Under the pieces are notes generated by a model. The model was not told where the DNA came from. It worked only from the letters and a program-made list of their open reading frames with translations, and searched no databases. Made by a program: the position numbers and the translations under genes. A stretch of DNA of 64,000 nt from Aeromicrobium stalagmiti (lineage in GTDB: Bacteria; Actinomycetota; Actinomycetes; Propionibacteriales; Nocardioidaceae): NCBI RefSeq assembly GCF_013283745.1, contig NZ_JABSTZ010000002.1, positions 310,001 to 374,000 on the forward strand, read 5' to 3'. This document shows, piece after piece, positions 1 to 7,834 of the stretch (position 1 is its first letter; every line of letters begins with the position of its first letter).

Positions 1-1
1 C

Positions 2-1093
2 TCGCAGCTGACCAAGGAGTACGCGACGTTCACCGCCGTGAAGTCGCTCGACCTGGTGGTGCCGCAGGGCCAGTTCTTCGCCCTGCTGGGCCCGTCAGGC
101 TGTGGCAAGACGACGACGCTGCGGATGGTGGCGGGCCTCGACACGCCGACGTCCGGCACGATCCACCTCGGCGAGACCGAGGTGACCTACGAGAAGCCCT
201 ACAAGCGGCCGGTCAACACCGTCTTCCAGAACTACGCGCTCTTCCCGCACCTCGACATCGCCGACAACGTCGCGTTCGGGCTCAAGCGCCGCGGCATCAA
301 GGACGTCAAGAAGCAGGTCGCCGACATGCTCGAGCTGGTCGAGCTGACGTCGCAGGCGCACAAGAAGCCGCCGCAGATGTCGGGCGGCCAGCAGCAGCGT
401 GTCGCGCTCGCCAGAGCCCTGATCAACAAGCCCGAGGTGCTCCTGCTCGACGAGCCGCTGGGCGCCCTCGACCTCAAGCTGCGTCGCGGCATGCAGCTGG
501 AGCTCAAGCGCATCCAGACCGAGGTCGGCCTGACGTTCGTCCACGTGACGCACGACCAGGAGGAGGCCATGACCATGGCCGACACCGTGGCCGTCATGAA
601 CCAGGGTGTCATCGAGCAGATGGGCGCACCGATCGAGCTCTACGAGAACCCGCGGACGACGTTCGTCGCCAACTTCCTGGGCCAGTCCAACCTGATCGCC
701 GGCGAGATCGAGGGGCGTGACGGCGACCAGGTCAAGGTCCGCGTGCAGGGCGCCCTCGCGTCGGTCCCGGGTGACCGGGCCCACTCGGAGTCCGGCAAGG
801 GCTGGCTCGGCATCCGCCCCGAGAAGGTGCTGATCGCTGAAGCCGGCCAGCCGATCGACGCCCCCGGTGACGTCATCACCGGTGGCTACGTGACCGACGT
901 CAGCTTCGTCGGCGTCAGCACCCAGTACACCGTGCGGATGCCGTGGGACCAGGAGCTCATGGTCTTCGAGCAGAACACCGGGGCCCGCGCGATGCTCCCG
1001 GTCGGCACGAAGGTCGACATCTCGTGGCGACCCGAGTACGCCTTCCTGCTCGACGCCAGCCAGGACGCCAAGGCCGGGATCGAGGAGGACTGA
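2..1093 (+). CDS. potA: Polyamine-type ABC transporter ATPase, PotA-like (5' truncated)
   Basis: ATPase of a spermidine/putrescine-type importer. It binds the cytoplasmic face of the two permeases encoded just downstream. The reading frame is open to the window edge, so the true start is missing. All ATPase motifs are visible: Walker A GPSGCGKTT, Q-loop region VFQNYALFPHL, signature SGGQQQRVALARAL, Walker B LLLDEPLGALD and switch histidine HVTHDQEE. About 120 C-terminal residues form a TOBE-like region (WLGIRPEKVLI), typical of the PotA/CUT1 type. It is separated by 1 nt from the first permease and by no promoter, so it is the first visible gene of an operon. The substrate is inferred from the permease type and from the aminotransferase and amine oxidase nearby; other cationic or small organic solutes are possible. 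Confidence 0.9.
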   Translation, partial: SQLTKEYATFTAVKSLDLVVPQGQFFALLGPSGCGKTTTLRMVAGLDTPTSGTIHLGETEVTYEKPYKRPVNTVFQNYALFPHLDIADNVAFGLKRRGIKDVKKQVADMLELVELTSQAHKKPPQMSGGQQQRVALARALINKPEVLLLDEPLGALDLKLRRGMQLELKRIQTEVGLTFVHVTHDQEEAMTMADTVAVMNQGVIEQMGAPIELYENPRTTFVANFLGQSNLIAGEIEGRDGDQVKVRVQGALASVPGDRAHSESGKGWLGIRPEKVLIAEAGQPIDAPGDVITGGYVTDVSFVGVSTQYTVRMPWDQELMVFEQNTGARAMLPVGTKVDISWRPEYAFLLDASQDAKAGIEED

Positions 1094-1094
1094 C

Positions 1095-1973
1095 GTGGCG
1101 ACGCTCGACGACGTGGCGGCGCCGAAGGCCAAGCGCAAGCTCACCGGCTACTGGCTGATCCTGCCCGGAGCCCTGTGGCTCGCGGTCTTCTTCGTCATCC
1201 CGTTCTACTCGCTGATCTCCACGAGCCTGTTCGACCCGAAGGGGTCGGTGCTCACCGGCTACGACATGACGTGGCACTTCAGCAACTACGTCGACGCGAT
1301 CGACCAGTACAAGGGCCAGATCTGGCGCTCGCTCTGGTACGCCGGCGTCGCCACGGCGCTGTGCCTGGTCATCGGCTACGTGCTGGCCTACGCGATCGCG
1401 TTCAAGGCGGGCCGGTGGAAGAACCTCATGCTGGTGCTCGTCATCGCACCGTTCTTCACCTCGTTCCTGCTGCGCACGCTCTCGTGGAAGCTGATCCTCG
1501 CCGACGACGGCTTCGTGGTCGACGCCCTGCAGACCGTGCACCTGCTCGGCGACGACGGCCGGCTGCTCGCGACGCCGTTCGCGGTCATCGCCGGCCTGAC
1601 CTACAACTTCCTGCCGTTCATGGTGCTGCCGCTCTACGCGAGCCTGGAGAAGATCGACATCCGCCTGATCGAGGCGTCCAGCGACCTGTACGCCTCGCCG
1701 CTGCGCGGGTTCCTGAAGGTCACGTTGCCGCTGTCGATGCCCGGTGTCGTCGCCGGCACCCTGCTGACGTTCATCCCGGCGGCAGGCGACTACGTCAACG
1801 CGCAGCTGCTCGGCAGCCCCAACACGCGGATGGTCGGCAACACGATCCAGAGCCTGTTCACGACCCAGGGTGACTATGCCGCGGCGGGCGCCCTGTCGGT
1901 CACGTTGATGATCATCATCGTCGGAGCGGTCCTGATGTACGTCCGCACCGCAGGGACGGAGGACCTGGTATGA
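1095..1973 (+). CDS. potB: ABC transporter permease, PotB-like
   Basis: Integral membrane subunit (292 aa, GTG start) of the importer. It has about six hydrophobic segments, beginning at about residue 22 with a run around WLILPGALWLAVFFVIPF. A cytoplasmic-loop EAA-type region lies near IEASSDLYASPLRGFLKVTLP, the contact point for the ATPase. The length is usual for PotB/PotH. It follows potA after 1 nt and overlaps the next permease by 4 nt (ATGA), so the three are translated together. No periplasmic binding-protein gene is visible in the window; it may lie upstream of the left edge. Confidence 0.88.
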   Translation: MATLDDVAAPKAKRKLTGYWLILPGALWLAVFFVIPFYSLISTSLFDPKGSVLTGYDMTWHFSNYVDAIDQYKGQIWRSLWYAGVATALCLVIGYVLAYAIAFKAGRWKNLMLVLVIAPFFTSFLLRTLSWKLILADDGFVVDALQTVHLLGDDGRLLATPFAVIAGLTYNFLPFMVLPLYASLEKIDIRLIEASSDLYASPLRGFLKVTLPLSMPGVVAGTLLTFIPAAGDYVNAQLLGSPNTRMVGNTIQSLFTTQGDYAAAGALSVTLMIIIVGAVLMYVRTAGTEDLV

Positions 1974-2797
1974 ACACGCTGACGCGGGCCAAGCGCTGGA
2001 TCGGCAAGCACCTGATCCTCGGGCTCGGCATCCTGGTGCTGATCTACACGTTCGTGCCGATCGCGATCGTGGTGCTGATGAGCTTCAACGACAGCTCGAA
2101 GTCGCGCAACGTCTACAAGTTCCAGCAGTTCACCTTCGACAACTGGCTGCACCCGGGCCGGTGGGCCGACGGCATGCTCGACTCGGTGATGCTCAGCATC
2201 TACATCGCGCTGTGCGCCACCGTCATTGCGACGATCCTCGGCACGCTGGCGGCGTTCGCGATGGTGCGGCACCGCTTCGTGGGCCGCAAGGCCGCGAACA
2301 TCATCATCTTCCTGCCGATGGCCTCGCCGGAGATCGTGATGGGCTCGTCGTTGCTGGCGCTCTTCGTGGCGGCCGGGTTCGGCGGTCAGCTCGGGTTCTG
2401 GACGATCCTGATCGCCCACGTGATGTTCTGCCTGTCGTTCGTCGTGGTGACGGTGAAGGCTCGACTCAGCGGGCTCGACGACAACCTCGAGCAGGCGGCG
2501 ATGGATCTCTACGCGACCGAGGCGCAGACGTTCTGGCGGGTGACGTTCCCGCTGGTGCTGCCCGGCATCGTGGGGGCGGCGCTGCTGAGCTTCTCGCTGT
2601 CGTTCGACGACTTCATCATCACGAACCTCAACTCCGGCCAGGAGGTGACGTTCCCGATGTTCGTCTACGGCGCCAACCAGCGCGGCGTCCCGATGGAGGT
2701 CAACGTCATCGGCACCGCGATGTTCGTCATCGCGATCACGATCGTGCTGGTCGGCGAGCTCGCGCGTCGCCGCCAGGAGAAGGCCCTCGCCGCCTGA
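1970..2797 (+). CDS. potC: ABC transporter permease, PotC-like
   Basis: Second permease subunit (275 aa). The N-terminal membrane helix is LGILVLIYTFVPIAIVVLMS, followed by the conserved PotC/PotI-type phrase SFNDSSKSR. The EAA-loop region is AAMDLYATEAQTFWRVTFP, and the usual SFSLSFDDFIIT segment follows. It starts inside the stop of the preceding permease (ATGA). It ends 16 bp before the stop of the convergent aminotransferase, with a small CCCCGGGG palindrome in the gap. With potA and potB it makes a complete transmembrane importer core, probably for putrescine or spermidine. Confidence 0.88.
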   Translation: MNTLTRAKRWIGKHLILGLGILVLIYTFVPIAIVVLMSFNDSSKSRNVYKFQQFTFDNWLHPGRWADGMLDSVMLSIYIALCATVIATILGTLAAFAMVRHRFVGRKAANIIIFLPMASPEIVMGSSLLALFVAAGFGGQLGFWTILIAHVMFCLSFVVVTVKARLSGLDDNLEQAAMDLYATEAQTFWRVTFPLVLPGIVGAALLSFSLSFDDFIITNLNSGQEVTFPMFVYGANQRGVPMEVNVIGTAMFVIAITIVLVGELARRRQEKALAA

Positions 2798-2813
2798 CCC
2801 CCGATCCCCGGGG

Positions 2814-4190
2814 CTAGAGGAGGCCCTGGGCCTCGGTGAGCACCGAGCGGAGAATCTGCTCCATCTCGTCGAAGTGGGACTGGTCGGCGATCAGCGGCGG
2901 TGACAGCTGGATGACCGGGTCGCCGCGGTCGTCGGCGCGGCAGTAGAGGCCGTTGTCGAACAGGGCCTTGGACAAGAACCCACGCAGCAGCTTCTCCGAC
3001 TCGTCGTCGTCGAAGGTCTCCTTGGTCGCCTTGTCCTTCACGAGCTCGATCCCGTAGAAGTAGCCGTCGCCGCGCACGTCGCCGACGATGTCGAGGTCGA
3101 GCAGCTTCTCGAGCGTTCCGCGGAACGCCCCCTCGTTGCGCCGCACGTGACCGTTGAGGTCCTCGCGCTCGAAGATGTCGAGGTTCGCCATCGCGACCGC
3201 GGCCGAGACGGGGTGACCGCCGAACGTGTAGCCGTGGGCGAAGGAGTTGTTGCCCTGCAGGAACGGCTCCATGAGGCGGTCGGAGGCGATCATGGCGCCG
3301 AGCGGCGAGTAGCCGGACGTGAGGCCCTTGGCGCACGTGATCATGTCGGGCTGGTAGTCGAACTTCGTCGCGCCGAACATCTCGCCGAGGCGGCCGAACG
3401 CGCAGATGACCTCGTCCGAGACGAGCAGGACGTCGTACTGGTCGCAGATCTGGCGGACGCGCTGGAAGTAGCCGGGCGGGGGAGGGAAGCAGCCCCCGGA
3501 GTTCTGCACCGGCTCGAGGAACACCGCGGCGACGGTCTCGGGGCCCTCGGCCAGGATCGCCTCCTCGATGCGGTTGGCGGCCCACAGGCTGAAGTCGTCG
3601 ATGTTGTCGCCGTGCTCGGGCGCTCGGTAGAAGTTGGTGTTGGGCACGTGCGACGTCGACGGCACGAGCGGCTCGAACATCTGCTTCATCGCCGGGATGC
3701 CGGTGATCGACAGGGCGCCGTGCGGGGTGCCGTGATAGGCGACCTGGCGGCTGATGACCTTGGTCTTAGAGGGCTTGCCGGTCAGCTTGAAGTACTGCTT
3801 CGCCAGCTTCCACGCCGTCTCGACCGCCTCACCGCCGCCGGTCGTGAAGAACACCCGGTTGAGGTCGCCCGGTGCGTACGACGCGATCCGCTCGGCGAGC
3901 ATGATCGCGTTGGGGTGCGCGAACGTCCACAGCGGGAAGAACGACAGCTCGGCCGCCTGCTTCGCGGCAGCCTCGGCGAGCTCGCGCCGCCCGTGGCCGG
4001 CCTGGACGACGAAGAGCCCGGCGAGACCGTCGAGGTACTTGCGACCCTTCGCGTCCCAGATATACATGCCGTCACCCTTGGTGATGATCGGGATGTCGTG
4101 GGCGTCGTCGTAGGCGCCGTGCCGCGAGAAGTGCATCCACAGGTGGCGCTTGCCGGCCTTCTGGAGTCGGTCGAAGTCTTCGGTGTCCAT
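2814..4190 (-). CDS. Class III PLP aminotransferase (putrescine/omega-amino acid type)
   Basis: PLP-dependent transaminase of 458 aa, the usual length for the SpuC / omega-amino acid:pyruvate aminotransferase group. Visible features: phosphate-binding TTGGGEAVETAWKLA, the aromatic YHGTPHGA region, acidic LLVSDEVICAFGR that contacts the pyridine nitrogen, and the lysine motif TCAKGLTSGYSPLGA. Next to a polyamine importer and an amine oxidase, a role in converting putrescine or a similar terminal amine to its aldehyde is the best inference, but substrate cannot be read from sequence. The ATG lies 6 nt after GATACT on the minus strand, which suggests a leaderless or near-leaderless transcript. 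Confidence 0.87.
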   Translation of the reverse strand: MDTEDFDRLQKAGKRHLWMHFSRHGAYDDAHDIPIITKGDGMYIWDAKGRKYLDGLAGLFVVQAGHGRRELAEAAAKQAAELSFFPLWTFAHPNAIMLAERIASYAPGDLNRVFFTTGGGEAVETAWKLAKQYFKLTGKPSKTKVISRQVAYHGTPHGALSITGIPAMKQMFEPLVPSTSHVPNTNFYRAPEHGDNIDDFSLWAANRIEEAILAEGPETVAAVFLEPVQNSGGCFPPPPGYFQRVRQICDQYDVLLVSDEVICAFGRLGEMFGATKFDYQPDMITCAKGLTSGYSPLGAMIASDRLMEPFLQGNNSFAHGYTFGGHPVSAAVAMANLDIFEREDLNGHVRRNEGAFRGTLEKLLDLDIVGDVRGDGYFYGIELVKDKATKETFDDDESEKLLRGFLSKALFDNGLYCRADDRGDPVIQLSPPLIADQSHFDEMEQILRSVLTEAQGLL

Positions 4191-4353
4191 GGTCCCAGTA
4201 TCACGAGGTGTGGGGTGTCAATACAAGGGATTTCGTCGTGTCATCCATTGTTTACTTCGGAATCCGTTGCCGATGCGGGAGACTGAGCAGGCGGGCGCTG
4301 GTATCGGTAGCGTCGGACCACCGCACGGGCACCCGTGGGGGAGAGGGGCGCAG
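4191..4353. promoter_or_regulatory. Divergent promoter region between aminotransferase and amine oxidase
   Basis: This 163-bp gap between two head-to-head genes is noticeably AT-richer than its surroundings (for example around TTGTTTACTTCGGAATCC). On the minus strand GATACT lies 6 nt before the aminotransferase ATG. On the plus strand the amine oxidase has a purine-rich ribosome-binding site, GGGGAGAGGGG, just before its ATG. No convincing operator palindrome was found. Confidence 0.4.
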
Positions 4354-5688
4354 ATGGACCGGTACGACACGATCGTGGTCGGGGCGGGCGTGGCCGGGCT
4401 GACGGCGGCGCGCCTGCTGGCACGTGCCGGACGACGGGTCGTGGTGCTCGAGGCCCGCGACCGGATCGGCGGACGGGTCTGGACCGACCGCTCCGACGGG
4501 CTGGTCACCGACCTCGGCGCGTCGTGGATCCACGGCATCGCCGACAGCCCGGTGGCCGCGGCGGCGGGCGCGTTCGCGATGCCCATGATGGAGTTCACGG
4601 TCGGCGGCTACCAGCCCGACAGCCGCCCCATCGCCTACTACGGCCCTGACGGCGAGCGGCTCCCCGACGACGAGGCGCGGCAGTTCGCCGACGACGTCCG
4701 TACGGTCGACGCCGCGCTCGTCGACGTCATCGCGGCCTCCGCCCCCGACGCTTCCTACCTCGACGTGACCGACCAGGCCATCGAGAGCCAGGGCTGGGCG
4801 CCCGCACGGGTCGAGCGCGTGCGTGAGTTCGTCCGGCACCGCACCGAGGAGCAGTACGGCGCGTGGATCGACGACCTCGCGGCCCACGGTCTCGACGACG
4901 ACTCGATCGAGGGGGACGAGGTCGTGTTCCCCGACGGCTACGACCGCCTGCCCGAGCACCTCGCGGCGGGCCTCGACATCCGCCTCCAGCACGTCGTCAC
5001 CGACGTGCAGTGGGGTGACGACAAAGTCGTGGTCCGCAGCGACACGGGCACGTGGGCAGCCGACACGGCCGTCGTCACGGTGCCGGTCGGCGTCCTGCAC
5101 AGCGGTGACCTCGTCATCGAGCCGGCGCTGCCCGAGCCGGTCGCGGGCGCGCTGTCGCGCCTGGAGATGAACGCCTTCGAGAAGGTCTTCCTGCGGTTCG
5201 GCACGAAGTTCTGGGACGAGGACGTCTATGCCGTCCGGCAGCAGGGACACCACGGCGAGTGGTGGCACTCCTGGTACGACGTCACCGCGCTGCACGGCAC
5301 CCCGACGCTGCTGACCTTTGCCGCGGGCCCGGCGGCACGCGCGACCCGTGGATGGGGCGACGGACGGGTCGTCGAGTCGGTGCTCGACCAGCTGCGACGG
5401 CTCTACGGAGACCGCGTCGAGCAGCCGGTCCACGTGCACGTCACCGCCTGGCAGGACGATCCCTACGCCCGCGGCTCCTACGCCTTCATGACGGTGGGCT
5501 CGACCACGGCCGACCACGACGACCTGGCCACCCCGGTCGGCGGCGTGCTGCACCTCGCGGGCGAGGCGACCTGGACCGACGACCCGGCCACCGTCACCGC
5601 GGCGCTGTGCTCGGGCCACCGGGCGGCCGTGAACATCCTGGGACACGACGTCCCGATCCGCGACGTCTGGGCCGCGCCGACGGGTTGA
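4354..5688 (+). CDS. Flavin-containing amine oxidase (monoamine/putrescine oxidase family)
   Basis: FAD-dependent amine oxidase of 444 aa. The N-terminal dinucleotide-binding motif is VVGAGVAGL, followed by VLEARDRIGGRVWT, typical of monoamine and polyamine oxidases. The C-terminal FAD-contact region is HLAGEATWTDDPATVTAAL. The family oxidises amines to aldehydes with release of ammonia and hydrogen peroxide. The chosen ATG immediately precedes the Rossmann motif and follows a strong ribosome-binding site; an upstream in-frame extension exists but has no family character. Divergent to the aminotransferase and near the potABC-like importer, so a role in polyamine catabolism is likely. Confidence 0.87.
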   Translation: MDRYDTIVVGAGVAGLTAARLLARAGRRVVVLEARDRIGGRVWTDRSDGLVTDLGASWIHGIADSPVAAAAGAFAMPMMEFTVGGYQPDSRPIAYYGPDGERLPDDEARQFADDVRTVDAALVDVIAASAPDASYLDVTDQAIESQGWAPARVERVREFVRHRTEEQYGAWIDDLAAHGLDDDSIEGDEVVFPDGYDRLPEHLAAGLDIRLQHVVTDVQWGDDKVVVRSDTGTWAADTAVVTVPVGVLHSGDLVIEPALPEPVAGALSRLEMNAFEKVFLRFGTKFWDEDVYAVRQQGHHGEWWHSWYDVTALHGTPTLLTFAAGPAARATRGWGDGRVVESVLDQLRRLYGDRVEQPVHVHVTAWQDDPYARGSYAFMTVGSTTADHDDLATPVGGVLHLAGEATWTDDPATVTAALCSGHRAAVNILGHDVPIRDVWAAPTG

Positions 5689-5717
5689 CCAGACCGTCCG
5701 ACCCGACTGATCTGCAC

Positions 5718-5723
5718 TATCCT
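5718..5723 (+). promoter_or_regulatory. Probable -10 element for the Lsr2-like gene
   Basis: TATCCT lies about 26 nt before the ATG of the Lsr2-like gene. A GAAGGAG ribosome-binding site lies between them, so this transcript would be leadered. TTGACC at 5685-5690 is too far upstream (27-nt spacer) to be a good -35. Confidence 0.4.
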
Positions 5724-5749
5724 GACCGCGACCACCCGAAGGAGACCGC

Positions 5750-6127
5750 ATGCCCAAGCGCGAGATCGTCCCCGAGCCGATCGTCACGGTGATCGACGAT
5801 TACGACGGCCAGGAGCTGCCCCCGCACACGCCGCCCGAGCGCTACCTGCTGCGCGGGCGGACATACGACCTCTACCTCTCCAGCGCGTCCAAGCGCGAGG
5901 TCGACGAGTTCCTCGACACGCTGCTGGACGGCGCCGAGGAGGTCCGTGACGTCGCCCCCGCACCGCGCCGCGGTCGCGGCGGCCGTGGTGGCGCCGGCGT
6001 GACCATCCGCGACGGGTTCACGATCCACGACCTGCGCGAGTGGGCCAGGGCCAACGGCCACGAGGTCAGCGACAACCGTCGTGCACCGTCGAAGGTCATC
6101 GAGGCCTTCAACGCCGCCCACTCCTGA
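5750..6127 (+). CDS. lsr2: Lsr2-family nucleoid-associated protein with an altered DNA-binding motif
   Basis: Small basic protein (125 aa) with Lsr2 architecture. The N-terminal dimerisation half (about 1-65) contains VTVIDDYDG and RGRTYDLYLSS. A basic Gly/Arg linker follows (RRGRGGRGG, about 80). The C-terminal DNA-binding domain contains DLREWARANGHEVS and SKVIEAFNAAH. Lsr2 proteins bind AT-rich DNA, bridge it and silence acquired genes. In M. tuberculosis Lsr2 the minor-groove-binding RGR follows VST; here the aligned residues read NRR (VSDNRRAPS), so the canonical hook is changed. The linker has RGR-like elements that might compensate. The gene stands alone with its own promoter. Confidence 0.85.
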   Translation: MPKREIVPEPIVTVIDDYDGQELPPHTPPERYLLRGRTYDLYLSSASKREVDEFLDTLLDGAEEVRDVAPAPRRGRGGRGGAGVTIRDGFTIHDLREWARANGHEVSDNRRAPSKVIEAFNAAHS

Positions 6128-6142
6128 GGCGGGCGTCGACGC

Positions 6143-7129
6143 TCAGGCCGGCACGTTGTCGACGCCGGCTGCCCGGCAGACGTACGCCCACACGCTGCGA
6201 CGCACCGCGGGATCATCTGCCTGCCCCGGCAGGTAATAGGTCGCACGGGGGCTGCGGTCGCACCAGAACTGCCCCGTGGACGCGGTGGCCGCCGGCGACG
6301 CGGTGAGCCACACGATCGTGTCGGCGCCCTGCTCCGGCGAGCGGAGCACCGGACCGAGGACCTTGGCGAACCGTGGCATCGACTCGGTGACGCCGGGGGT
6401 GTCGGCCCAGCCGGGATGCATGCTGTGCACCGTGATGCCGTCGCCCGCGTAGCGGCCCGCCAGCAGCTCGGTCATCGTCACCTGGATCCGCTTGGTGCGG
6501 GCGTACGCCCGGATGCCTTCGTAGGCGCCGCGCTCGTACTCGACGTCGCCGCCGATCGAGTCGTCCAGCGGGGCCGAGTACATGCCGCCCGACGACACGA
6601 CGACCACACGCGGCGAGCTGGCGGCGGCCAGGCAGCCACGCAGCTCCTCGGTCAGCAGCAGCGGGCCGATGACGTGCGTGGCGAGCGCGAGCTCGTGCCC
6701 CTGGGCCGTCTCGGTGCGATGCGGCGGCATGACGCCGGCGTCGTGCACGATCGCGTGCAGCACGGGCACCCGTCGGCGCAGGTCCGCGGCGTACGCGCGC
6801 ACGGCGTCGAGGTCGCTGACGTCGCACACCTCGGGAAGCAGGTCGGCGTCCGGGACGTCACGGCGGATCAGCTCGGCGGACGACCGGAGCCGTTCGGCGT
6901 CGCGTCCGACGAGGTGGACCGTGGCACCCAGGCGGGCGATGCCCAGGGCAGCCGCCCGGCCGAGACCGCTGCTCGCGCCGGTGACGACGACGTGGCGCCC
7001 GACGAGCGCCTGCGGATCGGGGTCGTCGGCCCACCAGCGGCGGCGCAGTGCCGGACCGATCGCCGAGTAGCCGGGCAGCAGGGCCTTGTCGAGGGCGGTG
7101 TCGAGCCAGGACGTCAGGGGGAGGCGCAT
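6143..7129 (-). CDS. Short-chain dehydrogenase/reductase
   Basis: SDR-family NAD(P)-dependent oxidoreductase of 328 aa. The cofactor motif TGASSGLGRAAALG is at about residue 50. Arginine in HLVGRD suggests NADP preference. The usual NNAG is VHDAG here. The active-site segment is YARTK (Tyr and Lys of the Y-x3-K pair), preceded by VVVVSSGGM with the catalytic serine region. An extra N-terminal stretch of about 45 residues is longer than in minimal SDRs and resembles the retinol-dehydrogenase/WWOX-like group. Substrate unknown. The ATG lies 6 nt after TACCGT on the minus strand, so it is probably leaderless. Confidence 0.82.
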   Translation of the reverse strand: MRLPLTSWLDTALDKALLPGYSAIGPALRRRWWADDPDPQALVGRHVVVTGASSGLGRAAALGIARLGATVHLVGRDAERLRSSAELIRRDVPDADLLPEVCDVSDLDAVRAYAADLRRRVPVLHAIVHDAGVMPPHRTETAQGHELALATHVIGPLLLTEELRGCLAAASSPRVVVVSSGGMYSAPLDDSIGGDVEYERGAYEGIRAYARTKRIQVTMTELLAGRYAGDGITVHSMHPGWADTPGVTESMPRFAKVLGPVLRSPEQGADTIVWLTASPAATASTGQFWCDRSPRATYYLPGQADDPAVRRSVWAYVCRAAGVDNVPA

Positions 7130-7135
7130 GGGTCA

Positions 7136-7141
7136 ACGGTA
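7136..7141 (-). promoter_or_regulatory. Leaderless-type -10 element for the SDR gene
   Basis: TACCGT on the minus strand, 6 nt upstream of the ATG at 7129. This is the spacing expected if transcription begins at the start codon. Confidence 0.45.
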
Positions 7142-7180
7142 GGTCGCCGGGCGTGAGAACGCCTCCGGGGCCAGGACCGG

Positions 7181-7834
7181 TCAGAGCAGGTCGGCGTCGT
7201 GCATCGCGATCGCGACCTGCACGCGGTTGCTCGCGTCGAGCTTGGTGAAGATGTGGGAGATGTGCGCCTTCACGGTCGCGACGCTCATGTGCAGGGCCAC
7301 CGCGATCTCGGCGTTGGACGATCCTCGACCGATCGCCACGGCGACCTCGCGCTCGCGCTCGGTCAGCCCGGCGACCCGGGCCACGGCCTCGTCGGCCCGT
7401 CCGTCCGGTGCCGCGTCGGTCACCTGACGGATCAGCTGCTCGGTGATGGTGGGCGACAGCATCGGCTCGCCAGTGACGACCCGCGCGATGGCGTCGACGA
7501 TGTCGGCCGGGGGAGTGTCCTTGAGCAGGAACCCGGTGGCGCCCGCGGCCAGGGCGCGGACGACGTACTGGTCGGCGTCGAACGTCGTCAGCACGATGAC
7601 CCTCGGCGGCGCGGGCAGGGCCAGCACGGCGGCCGTCGCGGCGATGCCGTCCATCACCGGCATGCGGATGTCCATCAGCACGACGTCGACCCCGCCGGCC
7701 CGCACCGTCTCGACGGCCTCGCGACCGTTGGTCGCCTCGCCGACGACGGTGATGTCGGACGAGCCCCCGAGGATCAGCGCCAGGCCCGCGCGCACGAGCG
7801 CGTCGTCGTCGGCGAGGAGCACGCGCACGGTCAT
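7181..7834 (-). CDS. NarL/LuxR-type response regulator
   Basis: Response regulator of 217 aa. The receiver domain has the acidic pocket ADDD (about 8-11), phospho-acceptor Asp55 in VLMDIRMP, Thr in VLTTFD and Lys in LLKDTPP. The C-terminal LuxR helix-turn-helix is LTEREREVAVAIGRGSSNAEIA followed by VKAHISHIFTKL. I chose the ATG at 7834 because it overlaps the sensor kinase stop as ATGA and begins directly at the receiver fold. It is paired with the kinase immediately upstream. The divergent ABC-2 exporter next door is the likely target, as in many DesKR-like loci, but no binding site was identified. Confidence 0.9.
   Translation of the reverse strand: MTVRVLLADDDALVRAGLALILGGSSDITVVGEATNGREAVETVRAGGVDVVLMDIRMPVMDGIAATAAVLALPAPPRVIVLTTFDADQYVVRALAAGATGFLLKDTPPADIVDAIARVVTGEPMLSPTITEQLIRQVTDAAPDGRADEAVARVAGLTEREREVAVAIGRGSSNAEIAVALHMSVATVKAHISHIFTKLDASNRVQVAIAMHDADLL

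Noticed and set aside
95..1144. Many long antisense frames such as this one over the PotA-like gene
   Set aside because: Arg/His/Val-rich shadow frames expected in very high-GC DNA; the sense strand carries all ATPase motifs.
5685..5723. TTGACC plus TATCCT as a standard -35/-10 pair for the Lsr2-like gene
   Set aside because: The spacer would be 27 bp, far from the usual 16-19; only the -10 element is kept.
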